Shown piece by piece: positions 12,038 to 22,514 of a DNA stretch of 64,000 nucleotides. The stretch comes from Vitis vinifera (lineage: Eukaryota > Streptophyta > Magnoliopsida > Vitales > Vitaceae). The translations under genes were made by a program, and so were the position numbers. Where the stretch lies: assembly GCF_030704535.1 (NCBI RefSeq), contig NC_081813.1:1768501-1832500 (forward strand), written 5' to 3'. How positions within the stretch are numbered: position 1 is the first letter of the stretch; the number at the start of each line of letters is the position of its first letter. The notes below the pieces were generated by a model. The model saw only the letters and a list, made by a program, of their open reading frames with translations. It was not told where the DNA came from and ran no database searches.

Positions 12038-12589
12038 CTGAAATGTGAACAATGTGGATGGATTTCTGAGAATGAAGAATGTGTTAACATGGCCGTTCAA
12101 GAACGTGCCCCCGGGAGCAGCAGGAGAAACAGCCGTGTGAACTTATCTCGTAAAGTGGGTAGTATAAGCGTCATCCTCGATTATTTTTGCTCTCTCTCAT
12201 TGCTCTGTTTTTGTTTATTTCTTGGTTTGGCAGTGTGAAGGGTGCGAGAGGCAGGGGACAATAACACTAGTCCCCGGACATGGACGCCCGTTGAGGGTAG
12301 ATGATTGTACAAATGTGCCACTGATGGTTTTTGATTGCAACGGAACCTTCCCGGTGTACTACTCCTTCAACGGCGGATGGTAGGCCGTGACGGTAATGAT
12401 ATATTAATAATCATTTTATACTGCATTATTCATTTGAGCTCAGTTTTTCTGACTTCCTTTTTTTTTCTTCATGAATCTGGAAGAAGTATTAACCTCAATC
12501 TTTTTGAGGGAAAATACAATGTTGTCGTTGATGGGGAGTACATTGAAATCAAGGAGCTGAAAACCAAGTTTGAACCTTATAACGGGTGA
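12038..12589 (+). pseudogene. CZIB-like (DUF866) array copy 5, no exon 1
   Basis: Only exons 2-4 are present: 12038-12154, 12234-12392 and 12473-12589. The promoter and exon 1 are replaced by the LTR fragment at 11475-11979. CEQC and CEGC are kept, but exon 3 has the TGG-TAG stop and exon 4 the CAT acceptor, as in copy 4, and the same 36-bp downstream deletion. It is a recent chimeric duplicate of the 3' part of copy 4. Confidence 0.8.
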
Positions 12590-12829
12590 CATTATGCTTG
12601 GTTTTTTGTTTAGGCGTTTCCGTTGGTTCAGGTTGTTTTTGTTTCTCCTTTTATGTTTTTCTTTCTGTTTACTTCCCATTTCGGCTCCATTTGTAATCCC
12701 TTCAGCATCATCAATATCAAAGTTTGGTTTGGGTGTAGTAGAAGCTCAAGACTCCAATGCAAGAGAGCTACAGTGGACTGTAAAATAAAAACCAAAACGG
12801 TAACCCACTAAAAAAATATAAATTTAGTG

Positions 12830-13343
12830 GGTGTGCGAGTTTCGCACAACATTCGCACACCATTCGCACAGCTAAGGGGGTGTGCGAATTTCGCACACCA
12901 TTCGCACACCATTCGCACACCATTCGCACACCTGGAGCAGTTGTCTTCCGAAGGCCATATCTTCCTCGTTTCAGTTCCAAATCGTACATGGTTTAAAGTG
13001 TTGGATTCTTGACTTCCTGAGCTTTGAAATGGTATATAGCATGTAAAAAATGGACTTCGGGAAGTGCTCCAAAAGTGCCAAAGAAGACTGCAGCTGCTGT
13101 CCTCTATTTTCCTCCTTGCTTCTCTTTGCTTCTCTTTGGTTTTCTTTGCTTTTCTCCTTTGGATGGCTTGTCTTAATGATCTAAAAATATGTCAAAAACA
13201 CTAAAACTAGCCACAAATATGATTAGGAGTCATTGCTAGGTCCTTAACATGCCAATTGGAATAAAGATGAAGAATTACTACACAAAAGTGCTTAAAACAT
13301 AATTACTTAAAGGTGTAAAATAGCACTTTTTGGGTAGTAATCA
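12830..13343 (+). mobile_element. 3' LTR fragment heading copy 6
   Basis: This is nearly the same fragment as at 11475-11979, with the same left junction to a 3' gene flank and the same right end before ATATT. It has one extra 'cattcgcacac' repeat step. The identical junction shows that one chimeric joining event was followed by tandem duplication. It contains no coding domain. Confidence 0.75.
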
Positions 13344-13401
13344 ATATTGTTCATCATTTGTTGTTTGCTTTAACATTGATGGTGTTTCTCCTACCTTGCA
13401 G

Positions 13402-14193
13402 CTGAAATGTGAACAATGTGGATGGATTTCTGAGAATGAAGAATGTGTTAACATGGCCGTTCAAGAACGTGCCCCCGGGAGCAGCAGGAGAAACAGCCGT
13501 GTGAACTTATCTCTGAAGGTGGGTAGTATAAGCGTCATCCTCGATTATTTTTGCTCTCTCTCATTGCTCTGTTTTTGTTTATTTCTTGGTTTGGCAGTGT
13601 GAAGGGTGCGAGAGGCAGGGGACAATAACACTAGTCCCCGGACATACACGCCCGTTGAGGGTAGATGATTGTACAAATGTGCCACTGATGGTTTTTTATT
13701 GCAACGGAACCTTCCCGGTGCACTACTCCTCCAACGGCGGATGGTCGGCCGTTACGGTAATGATATATTAATAATCATTTTATACTGCATTATTCATTTG
13801 AGCTCAGTTTTTTTAACTTCTTTTTTTTTTCTTCAGGAATTTGGCGAAAGTATTAACCTCAATCCTGTTGAGAGAAAATACAATGTTGTCGTTGATGGGG
13901 AGTACATTGAAATCAAGGAGCTGAAAACCAAGTTTGAACCGTATAACGGGCGACATTATGCTTGGTTTTTTGTTATGCGTTTTCGTTGGTCCAGGTTGTT
14001 TTTGTTTCTCCTTTTATGTTTTTCTTTCTGTTTACTTCCCATTTCGGCTCCATTTGTAATCCCTTCAACATCATCAATATCAAAGTTTGGTTTCTTACAA
14101 CAGTTTTTACATAATCAGTATGAAACGTTTGGTTTGGGTGTAGCAGAAGCTCAAGACTCCAATGCAAGAGAGCTACAATGGACTATAAAATAA
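13402..14193 (+). pseudogene. CZIB-like (DUF866) array copy 6, no exon 1, extended C-terminus
   Basis: Exons 2-4: 13402-13518, 13598-13756 and 13837-14193, all open with good GT-AG borders, CEQC and CEGC. The promoter and exon 1 are absent; an LTR fragment lies upstream. The usual stops after PYNG are both lost (GGG-CGA, then TAG altered to read through), so exon 4 continues about 80 residues into former 3' UTR. The extension contains a Leu/Phe/Cys-rich hydrophobic stretch and ends LQWTIK. It could be expressed only if a start were supplied from the LTR side, so I class it as 5'-truncated. Confidence 0.7.
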
Positions 14194-14696
14194 AAACCAA
14201 AACGGTAACCCACTAAAAAAATATAAATTTAATTTTAAATGTTTTAAAAAATAAAAATAATGATAAATAATATAATCACCAATCACCCTCATCTGTTGTG
14301 TGGGCAAACCAACAATATATAGATATTTTATTCCTGGTATTTCGATGTGGGATCAACCAAAGAAAGAATAAAATACAACATGGGTATTCAATCCCATAAC
14401 CTTAAGTTAAACTGTCATGATACCACTATTATGTTATTTATTTCTTATGGAAACATTTCCATGTTAGCTAAAAAAAACTCCCCCCAACATAGCCATTACT
14501 CCCTGTTTCTTGGTTGCTGGTGCTTTGAACAGCAGATGTGGACATCCCCTGTTTCTTGATTGCTGGTGCTTTGAACAGCAGACGACTTCAAGCTGCATGA
14601 GAAACTCTCTCATTTTGCCCTCCTCTCCTATAAATAGAGGAGGGAGAGTAACCTCAATACTCCACCCAACTACAATTCAAAAATTAAAGAAGAAAA

Positions 14697-17105
14697 ATGT
14701 CAAGGGTTGTGCTTCTTTCATCAGCTCATTTGCATAACGTTGCCCTTCTCCAGCCCGAGGGTGGGAGCGATGATGAAGAAATGAACTATTTTTTTAAGGT
14801 AAACATTCAATATTTGATTCGCGTATGTAAATCGAGTCGTATCATTTAATCAAAAACATTTATAAAACCTATGACCTCATACTAGTGTAGCAAAGCTACT
14901 ATAGTATAGTGGCTCTAGGGTCGAACTCTGGGATGGGTTTTCATTCTACCAGTGATATACTCATGATTAGGAATTGAATTTAATGATTTCCTTTATCAAA
15001 AACTTAGAGTTTAAAAGAAAATAAAATTTGTTTTGAAAGTGTTTGAAACTAAATTAACATAAGCTAATTAAAAATGGAAAAAAGAAAGTCTCCCGGAGCT
15101 CAGGATTGCTAGGATCAAGTTTAGAATGCAAAGTGGAAAATTCCGGATTTTTCTCCTCGCATTGGGGATTTAACCTATAGTTATTTCCCGAACTGGTATA
15201 GGTTTAACAATGAAGATTTAATCCATAAAAATCAATAGAAATGGTAGTCAAGGTCCATTAATGGCTTTAGACACTATGGGTCTTCACCTTGAACCACTTT
15301 CCAATGGCTCGTACATGATAACTAATGGACTGATATGGATCTAGCAATAAGCATCCACAGAGACCTGAAGCTTACCATGTATTGGCCATTCAAAGTGATT
15401 CTAAGGGATTTAAAGCAAAACTTTGGATTTAAAAGCTATTTATGAACTTCAACTACCTGTATTTAAGGCACGAGCGTTTTCCACCTTCCATCTGGACTTT
15501 TCACCTAGCTTCCATCACTCCAAGAAACCAAAAGTTTAGCCTCTCATCCTCTGAGAAAACATCCTCAGAGGTTGTTTGGCTTCCAAGAAAAAGAAAATAG
15601 TAAAGAGAAAAGGGAAAACGAGAGAGTTCTGTATATTTTTCTAAGTGCAAAACATAACACGCGTCTTTTTTCCAAGAGGTGATTTCCACCCCTTATATAG
15701 TTTTTACAAAAGCAAAGCTTGTGATTGGCTTGTTACAAGGAGAAGAAAGGAAATTACATCAAAAAATACAAAAGAAAATATCTAAAGTGGAGTCGGCAAA
15801 AACAGAGGAAAATTCGCACCACGCATGGGGTGTACGAGTTTCGCACGCCATTCGCACACCATTCGCACACCATTCGCACACCTGGAGTAGTTGTCTTCCG
15901 AAGGCCATATCTTCCTCGTTTCAGCTCCAAATCGTACACGGTTTAAAGCGTTGGATTCTTGACTTCCTGAGCTTTGAAATGGTATATAGCATGTAAAAAA
16001 TGGACTTCGGGAAGTGCTCCAAAAGTGCCAAAGAAGACTGCAGCTGCTGTCCTCTATTTTTCTCCTTGCTTCTCTTTGCTTCTCTTTGGTTTTCTTTGCT
16101 TTTCTCCTTTGGATGGCTTGTCTTAATGATCTAAAAAGATGTCAAAAACACTAAAACTAGCTACAAATATGATTAGGAGTCATTGCTAGGTCCTTAACAT
16201 GCCAATTGGAATAAAGATGAAGAATTACTACACAAAAGTGCTTAAAACATAATGACTTAAAGGTGTAAAATAGCACTTTTTGGGTAGTAATCAATATTGT
16301 TCATCATTTGTTGTTTGCTTTAACATTGATGGTGTTTCTCCTACCTTGCAGCTGAAATGTGCACAATGTGGATGGATTTCTGAGAATGAAGAATGTGTTA
16401 ACATGGCCGTTCAAGAACGTGCCCCCGGGAGCAGCAGGAGAAACAGCCGTGTGAACTTATCTCTGAAGGTGGGTAGTATAAGCGTCATCCTCGATTATTT
16501 CTGCTCTCTCTCATTGATCTGTTTTTTTTTTTATTTCTTGGTTTGGCAGTGTGAAGGGTGCGAGAGGCAGGGGACAATAACACTAGTCCCCGGACATGCA
16601 CGCCCGTTGAGGGTAGATGATTGTACAAATGTGCCACTGATGGTTTTTTATTGCAACAGAACCTTCCCGGTGCACTACTCCTCCAACGGCGGATGGTCGG
16701 CCGTTACGGTAATGATATATTAATAATCATTTTACACTTCATTATTCATTTGAGCTCAGTTTTTTTGACTTTTTTTTTTTTCTTCAGGAATTTGGCGAAA
16801 GTATTAACGTCAATCCTGTTGAGGGAAAATACAATGTTGTCGTTGATGGGGAGTACATTGAAATCAAGGAGCTGAAAACCAAGTTTGAACCGTATAACGG
16901 GTTCAGGTTGTTTTTGTTTCTCCTTTTATGTTTTTCTTTCTGTTTACTTCCCATTTCGGCTCCATTTGTAATCCCTTCAGCATCATCAATATCAAAGTTT
17001 GGTTTCTTACAACAGTTTTTACATAATCAGTATGAAACGTTTGGTTTGGGTGTAGCAGAAGCTCAAGACTCCAATGCAAGAGAGCTACAGTGGACTGTAA
17101 AATAA
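14697..17105 (+). CDS. CZIB-like (DUF866) array copy 7, open, LTR in intron 1, extended C-terminus
   Basis: Exons 14697-14798, 16352-16468, 16550-16708 and 16788-17105, all in phase with canonical borders; predicted 231 aa. It carries both zinc motifs, CAQC in exon 2 and CEGC in exon 3. Intron 1 is 1,553 bp because it holds a 1,479-bp solo LTR. About 40 bp around the normal stop are deleted, joining PYNG directly to 'FRLFLFLLL', so 67 residues of former 3' UTR are read, including a hydrophobic segment that could act as a membrane or signal-anchor-like stretch. TATAAATA at 14629-14636. Whether intron 1 is still spliced and the tailed protein is stable is unknown. Confidence 0.55.
14815..16293 (+). 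mobile_element. solo LTR (probably Ty3/gypsy, Tat/Ogre-like) in intron 1 of copy 7
   Basis: A 1,479-bp insertion beginning TGATT and ending AATCA, flanked by the 5-bp direct repeat ATATT (14810-14814 and 16294-16298). It interrupts 'caatattgttcatc' of intron 1. No coding domain, primer-binding site or second LTR is present, so it is best read as a single LTR left by recombination. The opening 'cgtatg..atcgagtcgtat' and a 'gtcgaactctggga' phrase resemble Tat/Ogre LTRs, from memory. Near 15840-15885 it has a short tandem 'ccattcgcaca' tract. It is older than the tandem duplications that copied its right end to copies 5 and 6. Confidence 0.75.
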
Positions 17106-17607
17106 AAACCAAAACGGTAACCCACTAAAAAAATATAAATTTAATTTTAAATATTAAAAAAATAAAAATAATGATAACTAATATAATCACCAATCACCCT
17201 CATCTGTTGTGTGGGCAAACCAACAATATATAGATATTTTATTCCTGGTATTCCGATGTGGGATCAACCAAAGAAAGAATAAAATACAACATGGGTATTC
17301 AATCCCATAACCTTAAGTTAAACTGTCATGATACCACTATTATGTTATTTATTTCTTATGGAAACATTTCCATGTTAGCTAAAAAAAACTCCCCCCAACA
17401 TAGCCATTACTCCCTGTTTCTTGGTTGCTGGTGCTTTGAACAGCAGATGTGGACATCCCCTGTTTCTTGATTGCTGGTGCTTTGAACAGCAGACGACTTC
17501 AAGCTGCATGAGAAACTCTCTCATTTTGCCCTCATCTCCTATAAATAGAGGAGGGAGAGTAACCTCAATATTCCACCCAACTACAATTCAAAAATTAAAG
17601 AAGAAAA

Positions 17608-18330
17608 ATGTCGAGGGTTGTGCTTCTTTCATCAGCTCATTTGCATATCGTTACCCTTCTCCAGCCCGAGGTTAGGAGCGATGATGAAGAAATGAACTAT
17701 TTCTTTAGGGTAAATATTCAATATTGTTCATCATTTGTTGTTTGCTTTAACATTGATGGTGTTTCTCCTACCTTGCACCTGAAATGTGAACAATGTGGAT
17801 GGATTTCTGAGAATGAAGTATGTGTTAACATGCCCGTTCAAGAACATGCCCTCGGGAGCAGCAGGAGAAACAGCCGTGTGAACTTATCTCGTAAGTTGGG
17901 TAGTATAAGCGTCATCCTCGATTATTTCTGCTCTCTCTCATTGCTCTGTTTTTGTTTATTTCTTGGTTTAGTAGTATGAAGGGTGCGAGAGGCAGGGGAC
18001 AATAACACTAGTCCCCGGACATGGACGCCCGTTGAGGGTAGATGATTGTTCAAATGTGCCACTGATGGGTTTTGATTGCAACGGAACCTTCCCGGTGTAC
18101 TACTCCTTCAACGGCGGATGGTAGGCCGTGACGGTAATGATATATTAATAATCATTTTATACTGCATTATTCATTTGAGCTCAGTTTTTCTGACTTCCTT
18201 TTTTTTTCTTCAAGAATCTGGCAGAAGTATTAACCTCAATCTTTTTGAGGGAAAATACAATGTTGTCGTTGATGGGGAGTACATTGAAATCAAGGAGCTG
18301 AAAACCATGTTTGAACCCTATAACGGGTGA
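17608..18330 (+). pseudogene. CZIB-like (DUF866) array copy 8, broken splice sites and stop
   Basis: Exons by homology: 17608-17709, 17779-17895, 17975-18133 and 18214-18330. The exon-2 acceptor reads CAC, the exon-2 donor is altered (AAG-TT), exon 3 starts TAT so the second motif is YEGC, exon 3 has the TGG-TAG stop also seen in copies 4 and 5, and the exon-4 acceptor is CAA. Exon 1 shares the IVTLLQPEVR variant with copy 9, which shows that the two are close sisters at the 5' end. TATAAATA is at 17540-17547. A clear pseudogene. Confidence 0.85.
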
Positions 18331-18875
18331 CATTATGCTTGGTTTTTTTGTTTAGGCGTTTCCGTTGGTTCAGGTTGTTTTTGTTTCTCCTTTTATGTTT
18401 TTCTTTCTGTTTACTTCCCATTTCGGCTCCATTTGTAATCCCTTCAGCATCATCAATATCAAAGTTTGGTTTCTTACAACAGTTTTTACATAATCAGTAT
18501 GAAACATTTGGTTTGGGTGTAGCAGAAGCTCAAGACTCCAATGTAAGAGAGCTACAGTGGACTGTAAAATAAAAACCAAAACGGTAACCCACTAAAAAAA
18601 TATAAATTTAATTTTAAATGTTTAAAAAAATAAAAATAATGATAACTAATATAATCACCAATCACCCTCATCTGTTGTGTGGGCAAACCAACAATATATA
18701 GATATTTTATTCCTGGTATTCCGATGTGGGATCAACCAAAGAGAGAATAAAATACAACATGGGTATTCAATCCCATAACCTTAAGTTAAACTGTCATGAT
18801 ACCACTATTATGTTATTTATTTCTTATGGAAACATTTCCATGTTAGCTAAAAAAACTCCCCCCAACATAGCCATT

Positions 18876-19028
18876 ACTCCCTGTTTCTTGGTTGCTGGTG
18901 CTTTGAACAGCAGATGACTTCAAGCTGCATGAGAAACTCTCTCATTTTGCCCTCCTCTCCTATAAATAGAGGAGGGAGAGTAACCTCAATATTCCACCCA
19001 ACTACAATTCAAAAATTAAAGAAGAAAA
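18876..19028 (+). promoter_or_regulatory. core promoter of CZIB-like copy 9
   Basis: TATAAATA at 18961-18968 lies 68 bp before the ATG and is followed by 'gaggagggagagtaacctc', conserved in every complete copy. Upstream is one 'cttggttgctggtgctttgaac' box (18886-18907); most other copies have two such boxes in tandem. 'gaagaaaaATG' gives an A at -3. Transcription start is inferred about 30 bp after TATA. Confidence 0.6.
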
Positions 19029-19751
19029 ATGTCGAGGGTTGTGCTTCTTTCATCAGCTCATTTGCATATCGTTACCCTTCTCCAGCCCGAGGTTAGGAGC
19101 GATGATGAAGAAATGAACTATTTCTTTAGGGTAAATATTCAATATTGTTCATCATTTGTTGTTTGCTTTAACATTGATGGTATTTCTCCTACCTTGCAGT
19201 TGAAATGTGAACAATGTGGATGGATTTCTGAGAATGAAGTATGTGTTAACATGGCCGTTCAAGAACGTGCCCCCGGGAGCAGCAGTAGAAACAACCGTGT
19301 CAACTTATCTCTAAAGGTGGGTAGTATAAGCGTCATCCTCGATTATTTCTGCTCTCTCTCATTGCTCTGTTTTTGTTTATTTCTTGGTTTGGCAGTGTGA
19401 AGGGTGCGAGAGGCAGGGGACAATAACACTAGTCCCCGAACATGGACGCCCGTTGAGGGCAGATGATTGTACAAATGTGCCACTGATGGTTTTTGATTGC
19501 AACGGAATCTTCCCGGTGTACTACTCCCTCAACGGCGGATGGTCGGCCGTTACGGTAATGATATATTAATAATCATTTTATACTTCATTATTCATTTGAG
19601 CTTAGTTTTTCTGACTTCCTTTTTTTTTCTTCAGGAATCTGGCAGAAGTATTAACCTCAATCTTGTTGAGGGAAAATACAATGCTGTCGTTAATGGGGAG
19701 TACATTGAAATCAAGGAGCTAAAAACCAAGTTTGAACCCTATAACGGGTGA
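19029..19751 (+). CDS. CZIB-like zinc-binding protein (DUF866/UPF0587), array copy 9, intact
   Basis: Exons 19029-19130, 19200-19316, 19396-19554 and 19635-19751; all introns are GT-AG and phase 0; 164 aa with TGA right after PYNG. This is the only array copy with every exon, splice site and the normal stop intact. Family features in order: N-terminal strand and LLQP motif (residues about 17-20), MNYFF before intron 1, CEQCGW (about 37-42), CEGC opening exon 3 (residue 74 on), the VPLMVFDC strand, the FNGGW-type turn (here LNGGW), and a C-terminal KELKTKF strand. The length matches the usual 160 aa. In animals the two CXXC pairs bind one zinc ion; the plant role is not established. The minus-strand paralog at 54.6 kb has the same four-exon plan. 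Start chosen by homology and TATA spacing. Confidence 0.8.
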
Positions 19752-20276
19752 CAGTATGCTTGGTTTTTTGTTTAGGCGTTTCCGTTGGTTCAGGTTGTTT
19801 TTGTTTCTCCTTTTATGTTTTTCTTTCTGTTTACTTCCCATTTCGGCTCCATTTGTAATCCCTTCAGCATCATCAATATCAAAGTTTGGTTTCTTACAAC
19901 AGATTTTACATAATCAGTATGAAACGTTTGGTTTGGGTATAGCAGAAGTTCAAGACTCCAATGCAAGAGAGCTACAGTGGACTATAAAATAAAAACCAAA
20001 ACGGTAACCCACTAAAAAAATATAAATTTAATTTTAAATGTTTTAAAAAATAAAAATAATGATAACTAATATAATCACCAATCACCCTCATCTGTTGTGT
20101 GGGCAAACCAACAATATATAAATATTTTATTCCTGGTATTCCGATGTGGGATCAACCAAAGAGAGAATAAAATACAACATGGGTATTCAATCCCATAACC
20201 TTAAGTTAAACTGTCATGATACTACTATTATTTTATTTTTTTCTTATGCAAACATTTCCATGTTAGCTAAAAAAAA

Positions 20277-20370
20277 CTCCTCCCAAAATTTTTATAATAA
20301 TAAAAATGCAAATAATTTAAAGTAAAATAATATAATTTTTTTTAAACTTATAAAATAATAAGATATATAA

Positions 20371-20420
<50 letters not shown>

Positions 20421-20720
20421 TTAAATAACTTTCAACAAATAACTTCACATTTGAATATTAAATATATATTATTTAATAAAATGTTAAAATATTAATGTAT
20501 CTATATCTTAATATGATAATATTTAAAATACAAAAAAATTTATTATTAATTTTAAATTTCTTTACGTACTTAAAATATTTAATAAATGTTTTAAATTATA
20601 ATAATATAGAAATTATATATATATGATGACATCATCAATTCAACCATTAATCTAATCAATAAACCATAAAATGATATTTTTTTCGGTTTAGTGACTTGTC
20701 CGATTATAAAAATATTAAAA
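20277..20720. repeat. AT-rich repeat A, copy 1, with (TA)n tract
   Basis: Begins right after the array ('cctcccaaaatttttataataataaa') and contains a (TA)n run at about 20375-20417. Closely similar text recurs at 20930-21655 and 26705-27415, including 'tttcaacaaataacttcacattt' and 'atttctttacgtacttaaaat'. The repeat starts at the same base where array homology ends, so it marks the right border of the tandem array. No coding signal. Confidence 0.7.
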
Positions 20721-20932
20721 TAAGCCTTCAAAATGCATGTGAAGGTTAAATTTTTTTACTTTCCATACTTTGTGGGAGCATTAGTTGCAGTGTTTGGCAT
20801 GTCTTCTTTGATAAAATTTCACCTATCCTCGTATATGGTTGTGCAGAATGCCTGTGACCATGCTTCAACACTGATTTCTTATTCTTCATTTGGTTTTTGG
20901 TTCCTTATAAATCATTTAGTGGTCAAGATTCA
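20716..20932 (+). repeat. unidentified segment with inverted copy at 35.93-36.17 kb
   Basis: This piece sits between two copies of repeat A and can be read as a 79-codon frame with a hydrophobic start. A clearly homologous copy lies in inverse orientation at 35930-36170, where the same frame is interrupted. I do not recognise a protein family. Conservation of both copies may only reflect common origin of a repeat. Confidence 0.4.
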
Positions 20933-21655
20933 TCCCAAAATTTTTATAATAATAAAAATTCAAATAATTTAAAGTAACATAATATAATTTTTTTTAACTT
21001 ATAAATAATAAGATATATAAATTCTAATATATATATGAATTAAATAACTTTCAACAAATAACTTCACATTTAAATATTATATATATTTTATTTAATAAAA
21101 TGTTAAAATATTAATGCATCTATATCTAAATATGATAATATTAAAAATACAAAAATAAATAAATATTATTAATTTTTAATTTCTTTACATACTTAAAATT
21201 TTTTATAAATGTTTTAAATTATAATAATATATAAATTATATATTTATGACACTATCGATCTAACCAATAAACCATAAATGATAACTTTTCCAATTCATTG
21301 ATTTGATTGGTCCGATTATGAAAACATTAAAATAATAAATCAAATACTACAGTAAAAAAAAAAAATTATTGTGATATAAACTATCACACAAAGACCACAT
21401 TGGAGATATGATTATCATATTTAGTTGAGAAAAGATATAATTATTATATTGACTAATTGATTAATCAAGAAAGGGGACTATAATACTTTAATTTATTATA
21501 TAGTTAATAAATCAAATATTATATTAGAGAAAAAAATTATTGTGTTACAGACTAATCAAATATTACAGTAAAAAAAAAAAATTATTGTGTTACGGACTAA
21601 TACACAAAGATCATATGAGATATACGATTATCATATTCATCAAAATATAAGAGTT
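20930..21655. repeat. AT-rich repeat A, copy 2
   Basis: Second copy of repeat A, longer than the first, with the right-hand module 'attattgtgatataaactatcacacaaagaccac' that also occurs at 27095-27130. That module is itself repeated near 21530-21625. No gene. Confidence 0.65.
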
Positions 21656-22514
21656 TATTTTTTCGTGTGATTTAAAAACAGTTTTTTATTTTTAAAAACA
21701 GAAAACTATTTTAAAATTTTTTTAACTTTGTTTGACTGTTGTTCTCTTAAAATAATTTTTAAAAATAAAATGAAATAGATAATAATTTTTAGAGAACAAG
21801 TAAGAGTTGTTTTCATTTATTTTTAGAAATAAAAGGAAAACATGAACCCCTTAATCATATTTTTTAAAACTTATTTATAAAAACAGTTTTGTAAGTTAAA
21901 GAATAAAAAACTGTTTTAAAAAACAATTTTCAAAAAAACATGGCCAAATAGGCCATAGGTTTTAGATATTCTTTTAAAAAGATTCATTTAAGAGATTAAA
22001 AAAAAAAAAAACAGACATCAAATATGATTTTTCCTTTAATTTTATTTTTAAGGTAAAGCTAAAAAAATAGAAATTAAGGCTGATAGTATTTTGAAAATTT
22101 TTTAATGACACTAAAAATATAACTTATTTATTTCTTTTGCTATGAAATTGATAATCTTAGTAGAAAATAAATATATGGAATAAATAGTTTAATAATATAA
22201 TAACTTTTTGGTAAACTTATTATTAAAAATAGTTTTATATCACTTTCACGTGAATTTTTTTATTTCTTATTTTTTGCTATTTTTTGGTATCCTTTTAATA
22301 TTAAATTTGTTTCTAGACACTCTTTCTCTTCTATATATTATGGCATAATTGGATTATAAAAAAATTTCTCCTTATTAAATTTCTAAAATTAAAGAAAAAA
22401 ATTATATTTTTCAATTTTCCAAGAAATACTTAGCTTTTTAGTCATAAATTAAAAGTCTTTTTCTTATTAAGGTTTTTTTTAAAATAAAAAATAAAAAATC
22501 CTCCTTACTATCAC
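21656..22514. other. AT-rich intergenic DNA, right part duplicated at 53.2-53.7 kb
   Basis: Homopolymer-rich DNA without a plausible gene. From about 22000 on it matches the inverse of 53220-53760 (for example 'atatcactttcacgtgaat' against its complement near 53475), so it belongs to the inverted duplication that also contains the PPR pseudogenes. Confidence 0.6.

Noticed and set aside
6684-18579. Minus-strand frames opposite exon 4 and the 3' UTR (MGSKQKEKHKRRNK.., MVFILQSTVALL..)
   Set aside because: Antisense shadows of conserved plus-strand sequence; low-complexity Lys/Arg-rich or Leu-rich, no family resemblance.
6829-19992. Recurrent 72-86 codon frame starting MNPITGD.. at the 3' end of most array units
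   Set aside because: It overlaps the end of exon 4 and the 3' UTR in another frame and recurs only because the units are duplicates. I do not call it a separate gene, though it becomes the tail in copies 6 and 7.
21656-21960. hAT-like MITE ('aaacatggccaaataggcc' end)
   Set aside because: I could not find a convincing matching left end or an 8-bp target duplication.
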